Assembly (NCBI RefSeq): GCF_022668875.1
Contig: NZ_JAKGCR010000011.1
Coordinates: 1 to 64,000, forward strand
DNA from: Domibacillus sp. PGB-M46
Lineage (GTDB): Bacteria > Bacillota > Bacilli > Bacillales > Domibacillaceae
DNA length: 64,000 bases
Reading direction: 5' to 3'
Shown here: positions 1 to 9,073 of the stretch, in pieces
How the letters are laid out: every line of letters begins with the position of its first letter
Position numbering within the stretch: the stretch's first letter is position 1
Translations under genes and position numbers: made by a program
Notes under the pieces: generated by a model
Databases searched by the model: none
What the model was told of the DNA's origin: nothing
Seen by the model: the letters and a program-made list of their open reading frames with translations, nothing else

Positions 1-1
1 G

Positions 2-7
2 TATAAT
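2..7 (+). promoter_or_regulatory. possible -10 element upstream of flgB
   Basis: A perfect TATAAT hexamer lies 46 bases before the flgB start. Its -35 partner would fall outside the window, so it cannot be assessed. In B. subtilis the fla/che operon is transcribed from sigma-A and sigma-D promoters near flgB, so a promoter here is plausible. The call rests on the hexamer and its position only. Confidence 0.3.
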
Positions 8-53
8 TTATTAACAAAATAACTAAAGAATTCAAGGTAATGGAGTGGTTAAA

Positions 54-443
54 TTGAACCTATTTTCAAATTCAATCACTTCTTTAGAACGAGGTTTGGA
101 TTACGCGGCTTTAAAGCAAAGAACGATTGCTGATAATATTGCCAATGTCGATACACCAAACTATAAGGCTAAAGAGGTAAACTTCAAGAAAATATTGGAA
201 AATAATCAAAATGATTTTAAAAACAACAGAACAGATGACCGTCATTTTGATTTTTCCGCTCAATCACCAAACCATGTCATTATGACTGCGCGAAATATGT
301 CCTATAACGAAAATGGAAATAGTGTAGATTTAGATGCCGAAATGTCCAAAATGGCAGAAAATCAAATTTATTATAATGCACTGACAGACCGGCTTAGTTC
401 AAAGTATTCTTCTCTGACGAATATCATAAAAGGAGGCAGATAA
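54..443 (+). CDS. flgB: flagellar basal-body rod protein FlgB
   Basis: Proximal rod protein of the flagellar basal body, exported by the flagellar type III apparatus. The N-terminal block LKQRTIADNIANVDTPNYKA is the classic flagellar rod/hook signature shared by FlgB, FlgC and FlgE. The C-terminal helix (about residues 100-129) is the matching coiled-coil half. I chose the TTG at 54 because GGAG at 42-45 lies 8 bases upstream and the product then begins like other FlgB proteins. A GTG at 45, three codons earlier, overlaps that ribosome binding site. At about 129 residues it has normal length. The middle (about residues 45-85) is Asn- and Lys-rich and more AT-rich than the genes that follow. 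It is the first gene of the fla/che operon, 2 bases before flgC. Confidence 0.95.
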   Translation: MNLFSNSITSLERGLDYAALKQRTIADNIANVDTPNYKAKEVNFKKILENNQNDFKNNRTDDRHFDFSAQSPNHVIMTARNMSYNENGNSVDLDAEMSKMAENQIYYNALTDRLSSKYSSLTNIIKGGR

Positions 444-445
444 AT

Positions 446-892
446 ATGTTTAACGGAATGAACATTACGGCATCTGCCCTGACTGCACAGCGTCTGCGTA
501 TGGATGTTATTTCTTCTAACATGGCAAATTCTGAATCGACCCGGGCAAAGCTTGTGGATGGGGAATGGCAGCCTTATCAGCGTAAATCCGTTGTGCTGCA
601 GCCAAAAGGAAATTCGTTTTCAAGCTTTTTGCAGATGGCGTCGAACCGCCAGGAAACGGGAAACGGTGTAAAAGTGACTAAAATCATGGAAGATACAGAA
701 ACACCTAATAAAATGGTTTATGACCCAGAACATCCTGATGCGAATGAAGAAGGCTATGTAAGTATGCCAAATGTAGACCCTTTACGGGAAATGGTTGATT
801 TAATGAGTACAACCCGCTCATATGAGGCGAACGTAACGGTTTTCAATGCTTCAAAGGCTATGATGACTAAAGCGCTTGAAATTGGGAAATAA
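446..892 (+). CDS. flgC: flagellar basal-body rod protein FlgC
   Basis: Second proximal rod subunit, assembled with FlgB and FliE between the MS-ring and the distal rod. The N-terminal segment LRMDVISSNMANSEST carries the rod signature in its usual FlgC variant. The C-terminus (NVTVFNASKAMMTKALEIGK) is the conserved FlgC helix. The length of 148 residues is typical. AGGAGG at 431-436 gives a normal ribosome binding site, and the gap to flgB is only 2 bases, as expected for an operon. Confidence 0.96.
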   Translation: MFNGMNITASALTAQRLRMDVISSNMANSESTRAKLVDGEWQPYQRKSVVLQPKGNSFSSFLQMASNRQETGNGVKVTKIMEDTETPNKMVYDPEHPDANEEGYVSMPNVDPLREMVDLMSTTRSYEANVTVFNASKAMMTKALEIGK

Positions 893-913
893 GGAAACAA
901 GGAGATGATTTAA

Positions 914-1219
914 ATGGCGATTGAAGCGTTAAATGCGGTTTCTACACCTGCGATCGAAACAGCTGCTTTAAAAAAAGCAGCTACACCCTACGAGTCCCAG
1001 CAAAAATTTGCAGACTTTTTAAAAGATTCGTTGAATACTGTGATGAAAACAGAAGCGGAGTCAAGTTCGCTGACGGCAAAAATGATCAATGGTGAAAATG
1101 TCGATATCCATCAAGTGATGTCAGCCGCTCAAAAATCAGGCATCACCATGCAGTTAACATTAGAAGTCCGTAATAAAGCTGTAGAAGCTTATCAGGAAAT
1201 GATGCGGATGCAGATGTAA
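914..1219 (+). CDS. fliE: flagellar hook-basal body complex protein FliE
   Basis: Small rod-base protein that links the MS-ring (FliF) to the rod and is among the first substrates of the flagellar export gate. The C-terminal half, with the block VRNKAVEAYQEMMRMQM at the end, is the diagnostic FliE pattern. The N-terminal part is low in complexity, as usual. It has 101 residues, a ribosome binding site (AAGGAGA) just upstream, and lies between flgC and fliF. Confidence 0.95.
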   Translation: MAIEALNAVSTPAIETAALKKAATPYESQQKFADFLKDSLNTVMKTEAESSSLTAKMINGENVDIHQVMSAAQKSGITMQLTLEVRNKAVEAYQEMMRMQM

Positions 1220-1255
1220 TAGATCATGACCGAATGAAGTGACCGGGGGATTGTA

Positions 1256-2824
1256 ATGAACGAAAATATAAAACAACAGCTTGCAAGAATAAAAGAATAT
1301 TGGAACAGCCGGTCAAAAAAACAAAAAGTGATTGGAGTATCATCCTTTGCTCTTTTTGTTATTGCGTTGTCACTCATTGTTTTTTTGACTAGCAGAACGA
1401 CAATGGTTCCTCTTTACAGCGAGCTTGCTCCTTCAGAGATCGGTGCTGTAAAAGAAAATCTCGACGGCCGGGGTATTCCGTACGAAGTGACTGAAGGAGG
1501 AACAGGTATCCTTGTGCCGGAAGAATCCGTCGATACGCTCAAAGTGGATCTAGCCGCTGAAGGCCTTCCGCAGTCCGGTACGATTGATTACAGCTTTTTC
1601 AGCGAAAATGCCGGGTTCGGAATGACGGACAATGAATTTAATGTTCTTAAGCTTGATGCGATGCAGACCGAGCTTAGCAATCTTATTTCTGAGATTGATG
1701 GAGTAAAAGATGCGAAGGTTATGATTAACCTGCCGCAGCAGCAAATTTTCGTTACCGATGAAGCAGAAAAAGCATCTGCTTCGGTTGTGCTGAATACGGA
1801 ACCAGGCTATCAATTTGATGAAAAACAAATTAAGTCCCTTTATCACTTAGTATCCAAAAGTGTCCCGAACCTTCCTGTCGAAAATATTGCCATTATGAAT
1901 CAAAATTTTGAATACTACGACCTTGCGAGTGCAGGAAGCGGTTCGGGCGATTCATTCGAGCAGCAGCTGGCTGTGAAAAAACAAGTGGAACGCGACGTGC
2001 AGCGCCAGGTACAAAGTATGCTTGGCACACTGATGGGCGCGGACAAAGTGGTTGCAACGGTTACAGCCGATATTGACTTTACCCAGGAAAATCGAGAAGA
2101 AAACCTGGTAGAACCGGTTGACGAAGAAAATATGGAAGGCATTCAAATCAGTGCTCAAAGAATTACCGAAACCTATTCAGGGGATGCAGCAGGCGCAGGA
2201 GGCGTTCCGCAGGCAGAAGAAGAAGGGGATACAGCCACTTCTTACCTTGAAGGAGCAACAGGTACAGGCGATTACGAGCGGACAGAGGAAACGGTCAATA
2301 ACGAAGTAAACCGGATTCGCCGGGAAATCAAAGAAAGTCCTTATAAGATCCGCGACTTAGGTATCCAGGTTATGGTGGAGCCGCCAACGCCGGATGATCC
2401 AGACTCTATGCCTGACCAAAGCGTGGAAGAAATCCAGCAGCTGCTCGGTAACATTGTCAGAACGTCTATTGATGAAAGCTACAATACTGATTTAACAGAC
2501 CAGGCACTTGAAGATAAAATTACGGTTTCAGTTCAGGAATTAAATGGGAAAGTTACATTTGAGGAAGAAGAAACATCCTCTATTCCATGGTGGGTATATC
2601 TCATAGGGGCTATTCTTCTTGTCATTATTGGTGTGCTCGTCTTTATGATGCTAAGAAGACGCCGTGAGGAAGAAGAAGAATTCGAGGAAGAATTCGAAGA
2701 AGAGATTGAAGAACCGTTGACTGAAACAGAGAGCAGCACAAGACGGAAACAGCTGGAAAAAATGGCGAAGGAAAAACCAGAAGAGTTTGCAAAACTGCTT
2801 CGTACTTGGCTGTCTGAGGAATAG
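1256..2824 (+). CDS. fliF: flagellar MS-ring protein FliF
   Basis: Integral membrane protein that forms the MS-ring, the base on which the rod, switch and export gate are built. A membrane segment is visible at about residues 24-45 and a second at about 443-465. Between them are the secretin/YscJ-like ring-building motifs, including SEIDGVKDAKVMINLPQQ. The C-terminal tail is very acidic (runs of Glu) and ends in the FliG-binding segment EEFAKLLRTWLSEE. The length of 522 residues is normal. It precedes fliG by 9 bases. Confidence 0.97.
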   Translation: MNENIKQQLARIKEYWNSRSKKQKVIGVSSFALFVIALSLIVFLTSRTTMVPLYSELAPSEIGAVKENLDGRGIPYEVTEGGTGILVPEESVDTLKVDLAAEGLPQSGTIDYSFFSENAGFGMTDNEFNVLKLDAMQTELSNLISEIDGVKDAKVMINLPQQQIFVTDEAEKASASVVLNTEPGYQFDEKQIKSLYHLVSKSVPNLPVENIAIMNQNFEYYDLASAGSGSGDSFEQQLAVKKQVERDVQRQVQSMLGTLMGADKVVATVTADIDFTQENREENLVEPVDEENMEGIQISAQRITETYSGDAAGAGGVPQAEEEGDTATSYLEGATGTGDYERTEETVNNEVNRIRREIKESPYKIRDLGIQVMVEPPTPDDPDSMPDQSVEEIQQLLGNIVRTSIDESYNTDLTDQALEDKITVSVQELNGKVTFEEEETSSIPWWVYLIGAILLVIIGVLVFMMLRRRREEEEEFEEEFEEEIEEPLTETESSTRRKQLEKMAKEKPEEFAKLLRTWLSEE

Positions 2825-2833
2825 GAGGGCAAT

Positions 2834-3847
2834 ATGGCGATACGTGAGAAGAAACTGACCGGAAAACAAAAAGCCGCAATCCTGCTTATTTCTCTTGGGC
2901 CGGATTACTCGGCTTCTGTTTACAAACATTTATCAGAAGAAGAAATTGAACGGCTGACACTGGAAATTTCAGGTGTAAAAAAAGTAGATACCGAGATTAA
3001 AGAAGAAGTGTTTGAAGAATTTCATAATATTGCATTGGCGCAGGATTATATTTCCCAAGGCGGGATCGGTTATGCCAAAACGGTTCTTGAAAAAGCGCTT
3101 GGTGCTGACCAGGCGCAAAATATCATTAACCGTTTAACATCGTCCCTGCAGGTTCGGCCGTTTGATTTTGCTCGCCGGGCAGACCCGGGACAAATATTAA
3201 ACTTTATTCAAAATGAACACCCGCAGACGATTGCTTTGATTCTTTCTTATTTGGATCCGCAGCAGGCAGGGCAGATTTTATCGGAGCTGCCGCAGGAAGT
3301 TCAAGCGGATATCGCAAAAAGAATTGCCATTATGGACAGCACGTCTCCAGAAATTATCAATGAAGTTGAAGCGATTTTAGAACGGAAATTGAGCTCAACG
3401 GTAACGCAGGATTATACACAGACAGGCGGAGTGGAAGCGGTCGTTGAAGTGCTGAATGGTGTAGACCGCTCAACCGAAAAAACCATTTTGGATGCACTTG
3501 AAATACAGGATCCTGAATTGGCAGAAGAAATTAAAAAGCGCATGTTTGTGTTCGAAGATATTGTTACACTGGATAACCGCTCTATTCAGCGTGTTATTCG
3601 CGACTGTGAAAATGAAGACTTACTGCTTTCCCTTAAAGTTTCAAGCGAGGAAGTGCGTGAAGTGGTTTTCCGCAATATGTCTCAGCGAATGGTGGAAACG
3701 TTCAAAGAAGAAATGGAATATATGGGTCCTGTCCGGCTTCGTGATGTGGAAGAAGCGCAGTCACGAATTGTTGCGACGATTCGCCGTCTAGAGGAAACGG
3801 GAGAAATTATCATTGCCCGTGGCGGAGGAGATGATATTATTGTCTAA
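2834..3847 (+). CDS. fliG: flagellar motor switch protein FliG
   Basis: Rotor protein of the C-ring that couples stator ion flow to torque. LTGKQKAAILLISLGP at the N-terminus binds FliF. The central EHPQTIALILSYLDPQQA motif binds FliM, and the C-terminal domain (about residues 240-337) carries the alternating charged residues of the torque helix. The length of 337 residues is standard. The end overlaps the likely fliH start by 8 bases, which suggests translational coupling. Confidence 0.97.
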   Translation: MAIREKKLTGKQKAAILLISLGPDYSASVYKHLSEEEIERLTLEISGVKKVDTEIKEEVFEEFHNIALAQDYISQGGIGYAKTVLEKALGADQAQNIINRLTSSLQVRPFDFARRADPGQILNFIQNEHPQTIALILSYLDPQQAGQILSELPQEVQADIAKRIAIMDSTSPEIINEVEAILERKLSSTVTQDYTQTGGVEAVVEVLNGVDRSTEKTILDALEIQDPELAEEIKKRMFVFEDIVTLDNRSIQRVIRDCENEDLLLSLKVSSEEVREVVFRNMSQRMVETFKEEMEYMGPVRLRDVEEAQSRIVATIRRLEETGEIIIARGGGDDIIV

Positions 3848-4598
3848 TTTTCAACGGTATGAGTGGCCGGTAGAACAAGAAGCGGGTACACGAATCATTG
3901 GCATAAAGCCTATTTACACACACAGTGAACAAAAAGAAGCAGTTGCACCGGATTTTTCTTATGAACGGTCACAAGTGTTGGAAGAAGCAAAACGCCAGGC
4001 ACAAAGAATCTTAGAAGAGGCTGAAACGAAGCGGCAGCGGATCGAACAAGAATCTGCCGCCTGGCAGCAAAACTGGATGCAGGAAAAAGAACGCCTGCAA
4101 AAAGAAGCCTATGACCAGGCGTTTCAGCAAGGAGCAGAACAAGGAAGAGCAGCCGGATACAATGAGATGAAAGAGCTGATTGAAGAAGCATATTCTATCG
4201 TGGCATCTTCGAAAATTGAATATGAAAAAAATGTTGAGCGGTCAGAACGTACCATCATAGAGCTTGCTGTTATCTGCGCAGAAAAAATTCTGCGTACGGA
4301 GCTTGGCCAAAACGAAGATGCTTTTATGAGTATCATTCGTTCAGCATTAAAAGAAACAAAAAACCAAAAGGAAATTCAAATTCATGTTCATCCAGGAAAA
4401 TACGAATTGGTCATTTCACAAAAAGATGAAATAGAAGCTCTATTCCCAAATGAAATCAACTGCTATATTTTTCCGAATGAAGAAGCGGAGGAAAACGCCT
4501 GCTTTATTGAAACATCGAATGGCCGAATTGATGCCGGCGTTGATACACAGCTGCACCAGCTGCGTAAAACGCTGCTTCAATTGCTGGAGAGTGAATAA
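3840..4598 (+). CDS. fliH: flagellar assembly protein FliH
   Basis: Regulator and stator of the flagellar export ATPase FliI. The protein has a long, charged, Glu/Gln/Arg-rich coiled coil (about residues 45-135) followed by the conserved FliH/V-ATPase-E-like C-terminal domain. I prefer the TTG at 3840 because GGAGGAG (3824-3830) lies 9 bases upstream. The ATG at 3831 touches that site, and an earlier TTG at 3813 lacks one. It overlaps the end of fliG and is followed 3 bases later by fliI. Length is about 252 residues. Confidence 0.88.
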   Translation: MSNFQRYEWPVEQEAGTRIIGIKPIYTHSEQKEAVAPDFSYERSQVLEEAKRQAQRILEEAETKRQRIEQESAAWQQNWMQEKERLQKEAYDQAFQQGAEQGRAAGYNEMKELIEEAYSIVASSKIEYEKNVERSERTIIELAVICAEKILRTELGQNEDAFMSIIRSALKETKNQKEIQIHVHPGKYELVISQKDEIEALFPNEINCYIFPNEEAEENACFIETSNGRIDAGVDTQLHQLRKTLLQLLESE

Positions 4599-4601
4599 GA
4601 G

Positions 4602-5918
4602 ATGAAAGCACAGGATTTAAAATATATGATCCCGACTCTTGATTCGTTTAAAAGATATGGACGGGTAAAAAGGGTTGTTGGCTTAATGATTGAATCACAG
4701 GGTCCGGAAAGCTCTATTGGTGATATTTGTTTGATCCACTCGAAAGACAATAAACGAACCATTATGGCCGAGGTAACCGGGTTCCGGGATGAAATGATGA
4801 TCTTAATGCCATACCGGAATATAAACGAAATTTCACCGGGCAGCCTTGTAGAATCACTCGGTCACCCTCTTCAAGTAAAATCAGGACCGGCTTTGATCGG
4901 CAAAATTATTGATCCGCTTGGAGAACCTTTTGACGATTCCGTGCTGCCGCGGACGTTGACGCCGATTGAAACAGAAGCAGATCCGCCAAACCCGATGACA
5001 AGACCGCCAATACGGGAAAAGCTTGAAGTCGGTGTGCGGGCTATTGATGGGATGCTGACAGTCGGGAAAGGCCAGCGGGTCGGTATTTTTGCAGGAAGCG
5101 GTGTGGGGAAAAGCACACTGCTTGGCATGATTGCCCGCAATACAAAAGCAGATTTAAACGTCATTGCTTTGATTGGGGAGCGCGGTCGTGAAGTGCGTGA
5201 ATTTATTGAACGGGACCTTGGCCCCGAAGGTATGAAAAAGTCGATTGTAGTAGCCGCCACTTCAGACCAGCCGGCACTGATGCGTATTAAAGGAGCATTT
5301 ACCGCTACAGCCATTGCCGAGTACTTTCGGGATAAAGGGTTGAATGTCATGCTTATGATGGATTCAGTCACGCGGGTTGCCATGGCACAGCGTGAAATCG
5401 GGCTGGCTGTTGGAGAGCCTCCTGCCACCAAAGGATACACGCCATCCGTTTTTGCAATTATGCCAAAGCTGCTAGAACGCACAGGAACAAACGAACATGG
5501 AACGATTACCGCTTTTTATACAGTGCTCGTAGATGGCGATGACATGAATGAACCGATTGCAGATGCCGTGCGGGGAATATTGGATGGACACATTGTGTTA
5601 GACCGTGAGCTCGCGAACAAGGGGCAGTATCCAGCTATAAACGTATTAAAAAGTGTCAGCCGTCTTATGCCCCATATTGTCAGCCGAAGCCATTATGATG
5701 CGGCAGTAGCAGTAAGGGATTCGTTAAATACGTATTTAAACTCTGAAGATTTGATTAACATCGGTGCATATAAAAGAGGGTCATCCGCTGAGATTGATAG
5801 AGCCATTCAAAACTATCAGCCGATTCTCTCGTTTTTAAAACAGCGGACGGACGAGCAGGCCGGACTGGATGAAACAGAAGCCGGTTTAGTTCATCTAGCC
5901 CAAGGAAGGGACAGTTAA
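4602..5918 (+). CDS. fliI: flagellar export ATPase FliI
   Basis: ATPase of the flagellar type III secretion apparatus, related to the F1 beta subunit. The P-loop GSGVGKST lies near residue 167. The Walker B region is LNVMLMMDSVTRVAMAQREI, and the family signature PSVFAIMPKLLERTG follows. At 438 residues it has the family length. It lies between fliH and fliJ, its usual partners. It energises loading and unfolding of rod, hook and filament proteins at the FlhA/FlhB gate. Confidence 0.98.
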   Translation: MKAQDLKYMIPTLDSFKRYGRVKRVVGLMIESQGPESSIGDICLIHSKDNKRTIMAEVTGFRDEMMILMPYRNINEISPGSLVESLGHPLQVKSGPALIGKIIDPLGEPFDDSVLPRTLTPIETEADPPNPMTRPPIREKLEVGVRAIDGMLTVGKGQRVGIFAGSGVGKSTLLGMIARNTKADLNVIALIGERGREVREFIERDLGPEGMKKSIVVAATSDQPALMRIKGAFTATAIAEYFRDKGLNVMLMMDSVTRVAMAQREIGLAVGEPPATKGYTPSVFAIMPKLLERTGTNEHGTITAFYTVLVDGDDMNEPIADAVRGILDGHIVLDRELANKGQYPAINVLKSVSRLMPHIVSRSHYDAAVAVRDSLNTYLNSEDLINIGAYKRGSSAEIDRAIQNYQPILSFLKQRTDEQAGLDETEAGLVHLAQGRDS

Positions 5919-5921
5919 TGC

Positions 5922-6368
5922 ATGTCATTTAATTATAAATTCGAGAAAATTATGCAGCTTCGTGAACGTGAAAAAGAGGAGTCTGAGGACGTATTTAGAG
6001 AAGCACAGAGCCAATTTGAAACGGAAGCAAACAAACTGTATGAGCTGTTGAAGAGAAAAGAAGATTTAATCGCTGTGCAGGAACAAAAAATGAAATCTGG
6101 TTTTTCTGTGCTCGATATTCAGCACTATCAGCAATTCATCTCGAATTTGGAAAAATTAATTGATCAGCAGCAGCGAGTTGTTGTAACAGCACGCGGCCGA
6201 ATGCAATGGTGTGAACAGCAGCTAAAGGAAAAAAATATAGAAGTAAAAAAATACAGCAAAATCCGAGCGAATGAATTAACGCATTATCGCAAATGGGCAG
6301 CTTCAGAAGAAGCAAAGCAAATGGACGAGCTTTCATCCATTCAGTTTATGAACCGAAAGATCAGGTGA
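5922..6368 (+). CDS. fliJ: flagellar export protein FliJ
   Basis: Central stalk and general chaperone of the export ATPase ring. The 148-residue protein is almost entirely a charged alpha-helical coiled coil beginning with FNYKFEKIMQLREREKEE, the typical FliJ start. The ATG at 5922 lies 3 bases after the fliI stop, with AAGGAAGGG about 12 bases upstream. FliJ proteins are weakly conserved, so the call rests on start, length, helix content and position. Confidence 0.9.
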   Translation: MSFNYKFEKIMQLREREKEESEDVFREAQSQFETEANKLYELLKRKEDLIAVQEQKMKSGFSVLDIQHYQQFISNLEKLIDQQQRVVVTARGRMQWCEQQLKEKNIEVKKYSKIRANELTHYRKWAASEEAKQMDELSSIQFMNRKIR

Positions 6369-6375
6369 TGAACAC

Positions 6376-6993
6376 ATGGCAGGAAAAAAGAAAAAAAAAG
6401 TTCCGGCTGATATGGAGGAAAAAAACAGTTACAATCTTTTTCAATGGCTGCTGTTTATCGTTGTTATTCCCTTATTGTTTGCGCTGACTGTTGGTCTGGT
6501 TGTCATGACGATTGCCGGCGTAAACGTATTTGAAAAAACAAAGGAAGTAGCAGCAAATATTCCCTATGTATCAGAATGGACTGGAGCAACCGAACAAGAC
6601 GGCAAAACAGACAGCGAAAAAGTAGTAGAGCTGCAGGCGGAAATTAAAAACAAACAAGCACAGGTTGATCAGCTGTCGGATGATCTTGAAAGCTCCAAAG
6701 CGGAAATCGAAGAATTGTTAACAGAGCAGGACCGGCTGAATGCCCAGCTTAAGCAGCTTCAGAACCAGCAAAAAGAAACAGCCGAAACGGAAGAAAAAAG
6801 TGCGGCGAACAATGTTGCCAAAACGTATGAATCAATGGATGAAGAAAGCATTGCCGGTATTATTACGAACTTAACAAACAATGAAGCAGTCGCGATTTTG
6901 CAAAAATTAAGTGTTGAAAAACAAGCAGCGGTTCTTGAAAACCTAGACGCAAAAAAAGCCGCTGAATATACAAAAATATTATCGAATGAATAA
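6376..6993 (+). CDS. ylxF: MotE-like flagellar protein (YlxF)
   Basis: Inner-membrane coiled-coil protein of the MotE/YlxF type. The sequence shows a basic N-terminus, one membrane segment at about residues 20-45, and a long coiled coil at about 83-140. The compact C-terminal domain, with IAGIITNLTNNEAVAILQKL, resembles the N-terminal domain of MgtE. The same arrangement is found between fliJ and fliK in other Bacillaceae. MotE relatives elsewhere help assemble the stator or act as chaperones for periplasmic flagellar proteins. The role in Bacillus is not well defined, so I assign only the family. Confidence 0.85.
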   Translation: MAGKKKKKVPADMEEKNSYNLFQWLLFIVVIPLLFALTVGLVVMTIAGVNVFEKTKEVAANIPYVSEWTGATEQDGKTDSEKVVELQAEIKNKQAQVDQLSDDLESSKAEIEELLTEQDRLNAQLKQLQNQQKETAETEEKSAANNVAKTYESMDEESIAGIITNLTNNEAVAILQKLSVEKQAAVLENLDAKKAAEYTKILSNE

Positions 6994-7047
6994 AGAATAT
7001 GGAGTAAAATGTAAGATATTGCGGGAGGAAAAAAGGGGGAGTGACAA

Positions 7048-8391
7048 ATGATGCAGATTACTTTAGGAACCAATTCTTTCCCGCTATCTAACGGAGCTTC
7101 GGCAAATCCAGCCGGATCGGGCAGTACAGGAGTATTTGGCAGCCTGCTGCTTGGCTCTGTTCAACAGGCTGTCCAAAACCCAGCCCCATCCACAAGTACT
7201 GATTCAAATGACTTATCTGCTCTGTTGGCTTCTTTGTTCAAGAGTGCTGACGGCTCTGAGCCGGCAGAAGAATTAGTTGGAAAAAAAGCGGAGCTTTTAA
7301 CACTAGCCGAAGAGCTTGTTGAAAAAGGAGAAATGCCCACGCTCCAAGAACTGGCGGTTCTACTGCAAACGGATGCGGAAACACTGCAGCATTTTCTCCA
7401 GAAGCTAATTCACACAGTAAATGGAAGTGCAGAAGAAGCGGATTTAGATAATCCATTAGAGGATACCGGAAAACCGGAAACAGACGAAGCGCTGCCAATT
7501 GAACAGTTAACAGCTTTAATAAGCCGGCTTAGTGAACAAGTGCCGCCTTTATTAAAAGAAGCCGATAAGCGATTCGTCGTAACAGCCATAAGGGCAGCAC
7601 AGCTCATAAACTATTTTGCCCAGCATATACAAAAGCCGGAGCCTCGTTTTCAAGCATTACAAACTGCATTGAAAAATGCAGAAGTACTGGTAAAACAGCA
7701 GCTTAATAACGTCCTTCTACAAACAAAACAAACGGGGCTGCAGAGTGCTGCCGGTCTTCAAGCCAATACTACTCCTGTAAATCAAGCGAGTTTGCAGGCA
7801 GCATTTATAAACTACAAAAGTATCCAAGGGCCAGGAGAATCGACTGAAAGCAAAGCTGCTTCTGCAAAGACCGCTGCACAGGCTGCAGAAGCTGTTAACC
7901 CGTTGTTTCATCCGCTCTCTAAAACAGAACAGTTTGTGATGAGCGTGAAAACAGCGCCGCGGCCGATGAACATGGAGCAGTTTATCGAAAAGTTCGAACA
8001 AATTTTGGGCAGCTCTAGCATGCTGAAAATGCCAAATGGAACAAAAATGCTGATCAAGCTTTATCCGGAACAGCTAGGCTCTCTCCGTATTGAACTGCTT
8101 CAGCAAAACGGGGTGATGACGGCTAAAATTTTATCATCGACTCAAACAGTGAAAGAACTGCTTGAACAAAATGCCCACCAGCTAAAGCATGCATTCAGCC
8201 AGCAAAACGTGACAATCGATAAATTGGATATTATAAGTCCGGAAACGAAACAGCAGCTGTTTGACCGAGGTGCCCAGCAGCAGCGCCAGCAGGAGCAAAA
8301 ACAGCCGGAACAGGAATCAGCAGAGCAGAATGAGACTGAAATGCTTTCTACTTTTGAGGAAGCATTGCAAAACGTTACATTGGAGGTGTAA
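7048..8391 (+). CDS. fliK: flagellar hook-length control protein FliK
   Basis: Secreted ruler that measures hook length and switches export specificity by touching FlhB. The N-terminal two thirds are poorly conserved, rich in Ala, Gln and Ser. The C-terminal domain (about residues 310-400) carries the conserved FliK core with LYPEQLGSLRIELLQQNGVM. A Gln/Glu-rich tail follows. The length of 447 residues is within the variable family range. AGGGGGA at 7034-7040 supports the ATG at 7048; the next codon is also ATG. The gene lies directly before flgD. Confidence 0.92.
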   Translation: MMQITLGTNSFPLSNGASANPAGSGSTGVFGSLLLGSVQQAVQNPAPSTSTDSNDLSALLASLFKSADGSEPAEELVGKKAELLTLAEELVEKGEMPTLQELAVLLQTDAETLQHFLQKLIHTVNGSAEEADLDNPLEDTGKPETDEALPIEQLTALISRLSEQVPPLLKEADKRFVVTAIRAAQLINYFAQHIQKPEPRFQALQTALKNAEVLVKQQLNNVLLQTKQTGLQSAAGLQANTTPVNQASLQAAFINYKSIQGPGESTESKAASAKTAAQAAEAVNPLFHPLSKTEQFVMSVKTAPRPMNMEQFIEKFEQILGSSSMLKMPNGTKMLIKLYPEQLGSLRIELLQQNGVMTAKILSSTQTVKELLEQNAHQLKHAFSQQNVTIDKLDIISPETKQQLFDRGAQQQRQQEQKQPEQESAEQNETEMLSTFEEALQNVTLEV

Positions 8392-8394
8392 TAA

Positions 8395-9060
8395 ATGTCG
8401 AAAATTGATCCTTCACTTTATTTGGCCAATAACCCGGCTCAAACGAAACAAACAGGCAACAGTGCGCTCGGCAAAGATGAATTTTTAAAGCTTTTAATGA
8501 CTCAGCTTCAAAATCAAGATCCGATGAATCCGGTAGAAGACAAAGACTTTATTGCGCAGATGGCCCAGTTTACATCTCTTGAGCAAATGGTCAATATGAC
8601 CACAACGATTGAAAAAATGGTGCAGGCGCAAACGGCTTCACAAATGATTAATTATCAATCCTTTGTTGGCAAAGATGTTGTATGGCATAAAATGAGCGAT
8701 CAAACAGATGCAGATGGACAGCCGATTGTCGAAACAGGAAATGGAACCATTGCTTCTATTAAATTTGCTGGCGAAAGCGTCCAGTTTACGTTAACAGATG
8801 GAACGGTACTCGAACCAGCGAATATTTCTGAATTAACCGGCGGCACAAGTTCGGCAGGCACGACAGAACCAGGCAGCGCAGTCAGTTCAAATCCATTAGT
8901 GGAAGCGAGCTATTTAATTGGCCGTACGGTCACATGGGGCGCAGAAGATGATGGACAAAGCGCGGCTGTTCAATCCGTTTCGATGAAAGACGGGCAGATT
9001 TGGCTGCAGCTTGCAAACGGTGAAAAAATCGCAGCTTCTGCCTTAATAAAAATCGAATAG
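8395..9060 (+). CDS. flgD: flagellar hook capping protein FlgD
   Basis: Scaffold cap that allows hook subunits to polymerise. The N-terminal motif KDEFLKLLMTQLQNQDPMNP, followed by DFIAQMAQFTSLEQM, is diagnostic. The C-terminal half contains small beta-rich repeats with the pattern of the FlgD Ig-like/tudor domain, here split by a Ser/Thr/Gly linker near residue 155. It starts 3 bases after fliK and is followed by a TIGR02530-type gene and flgE. Confidence 0.95.
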   Translation: MSKIDPSLYLANNPAQTKQTGNSALGKDEFLKLLMTQLQNQDPMNPVEDKDFIAQMAQFTSLEQMVNMTTTIEKMVQAQTASQMINYQSFVGKDVVWHKMSDQTDADGQPIVETGNGTIASIKFAGESVQFTLTDGTVLEPANISELTGGTSSAGTTEPGSAVSSNPLVEASYLIGRTVTWGAEDDGQSAAVQSVSMKDGQIWLQLANGEKIAASALIKIE

Positions 9061-9073
9061 GCGGTTGATGAGA

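Noticed and set aside
4871-5482. A 203-codon open frame on the minus strand inside fliI
   Set aside because: It lies fully within a well-conserved ATPase gene, has a Ser/Pro-rich composition typical of antisense shadows, and has no ribosome binding site in a suitable place.
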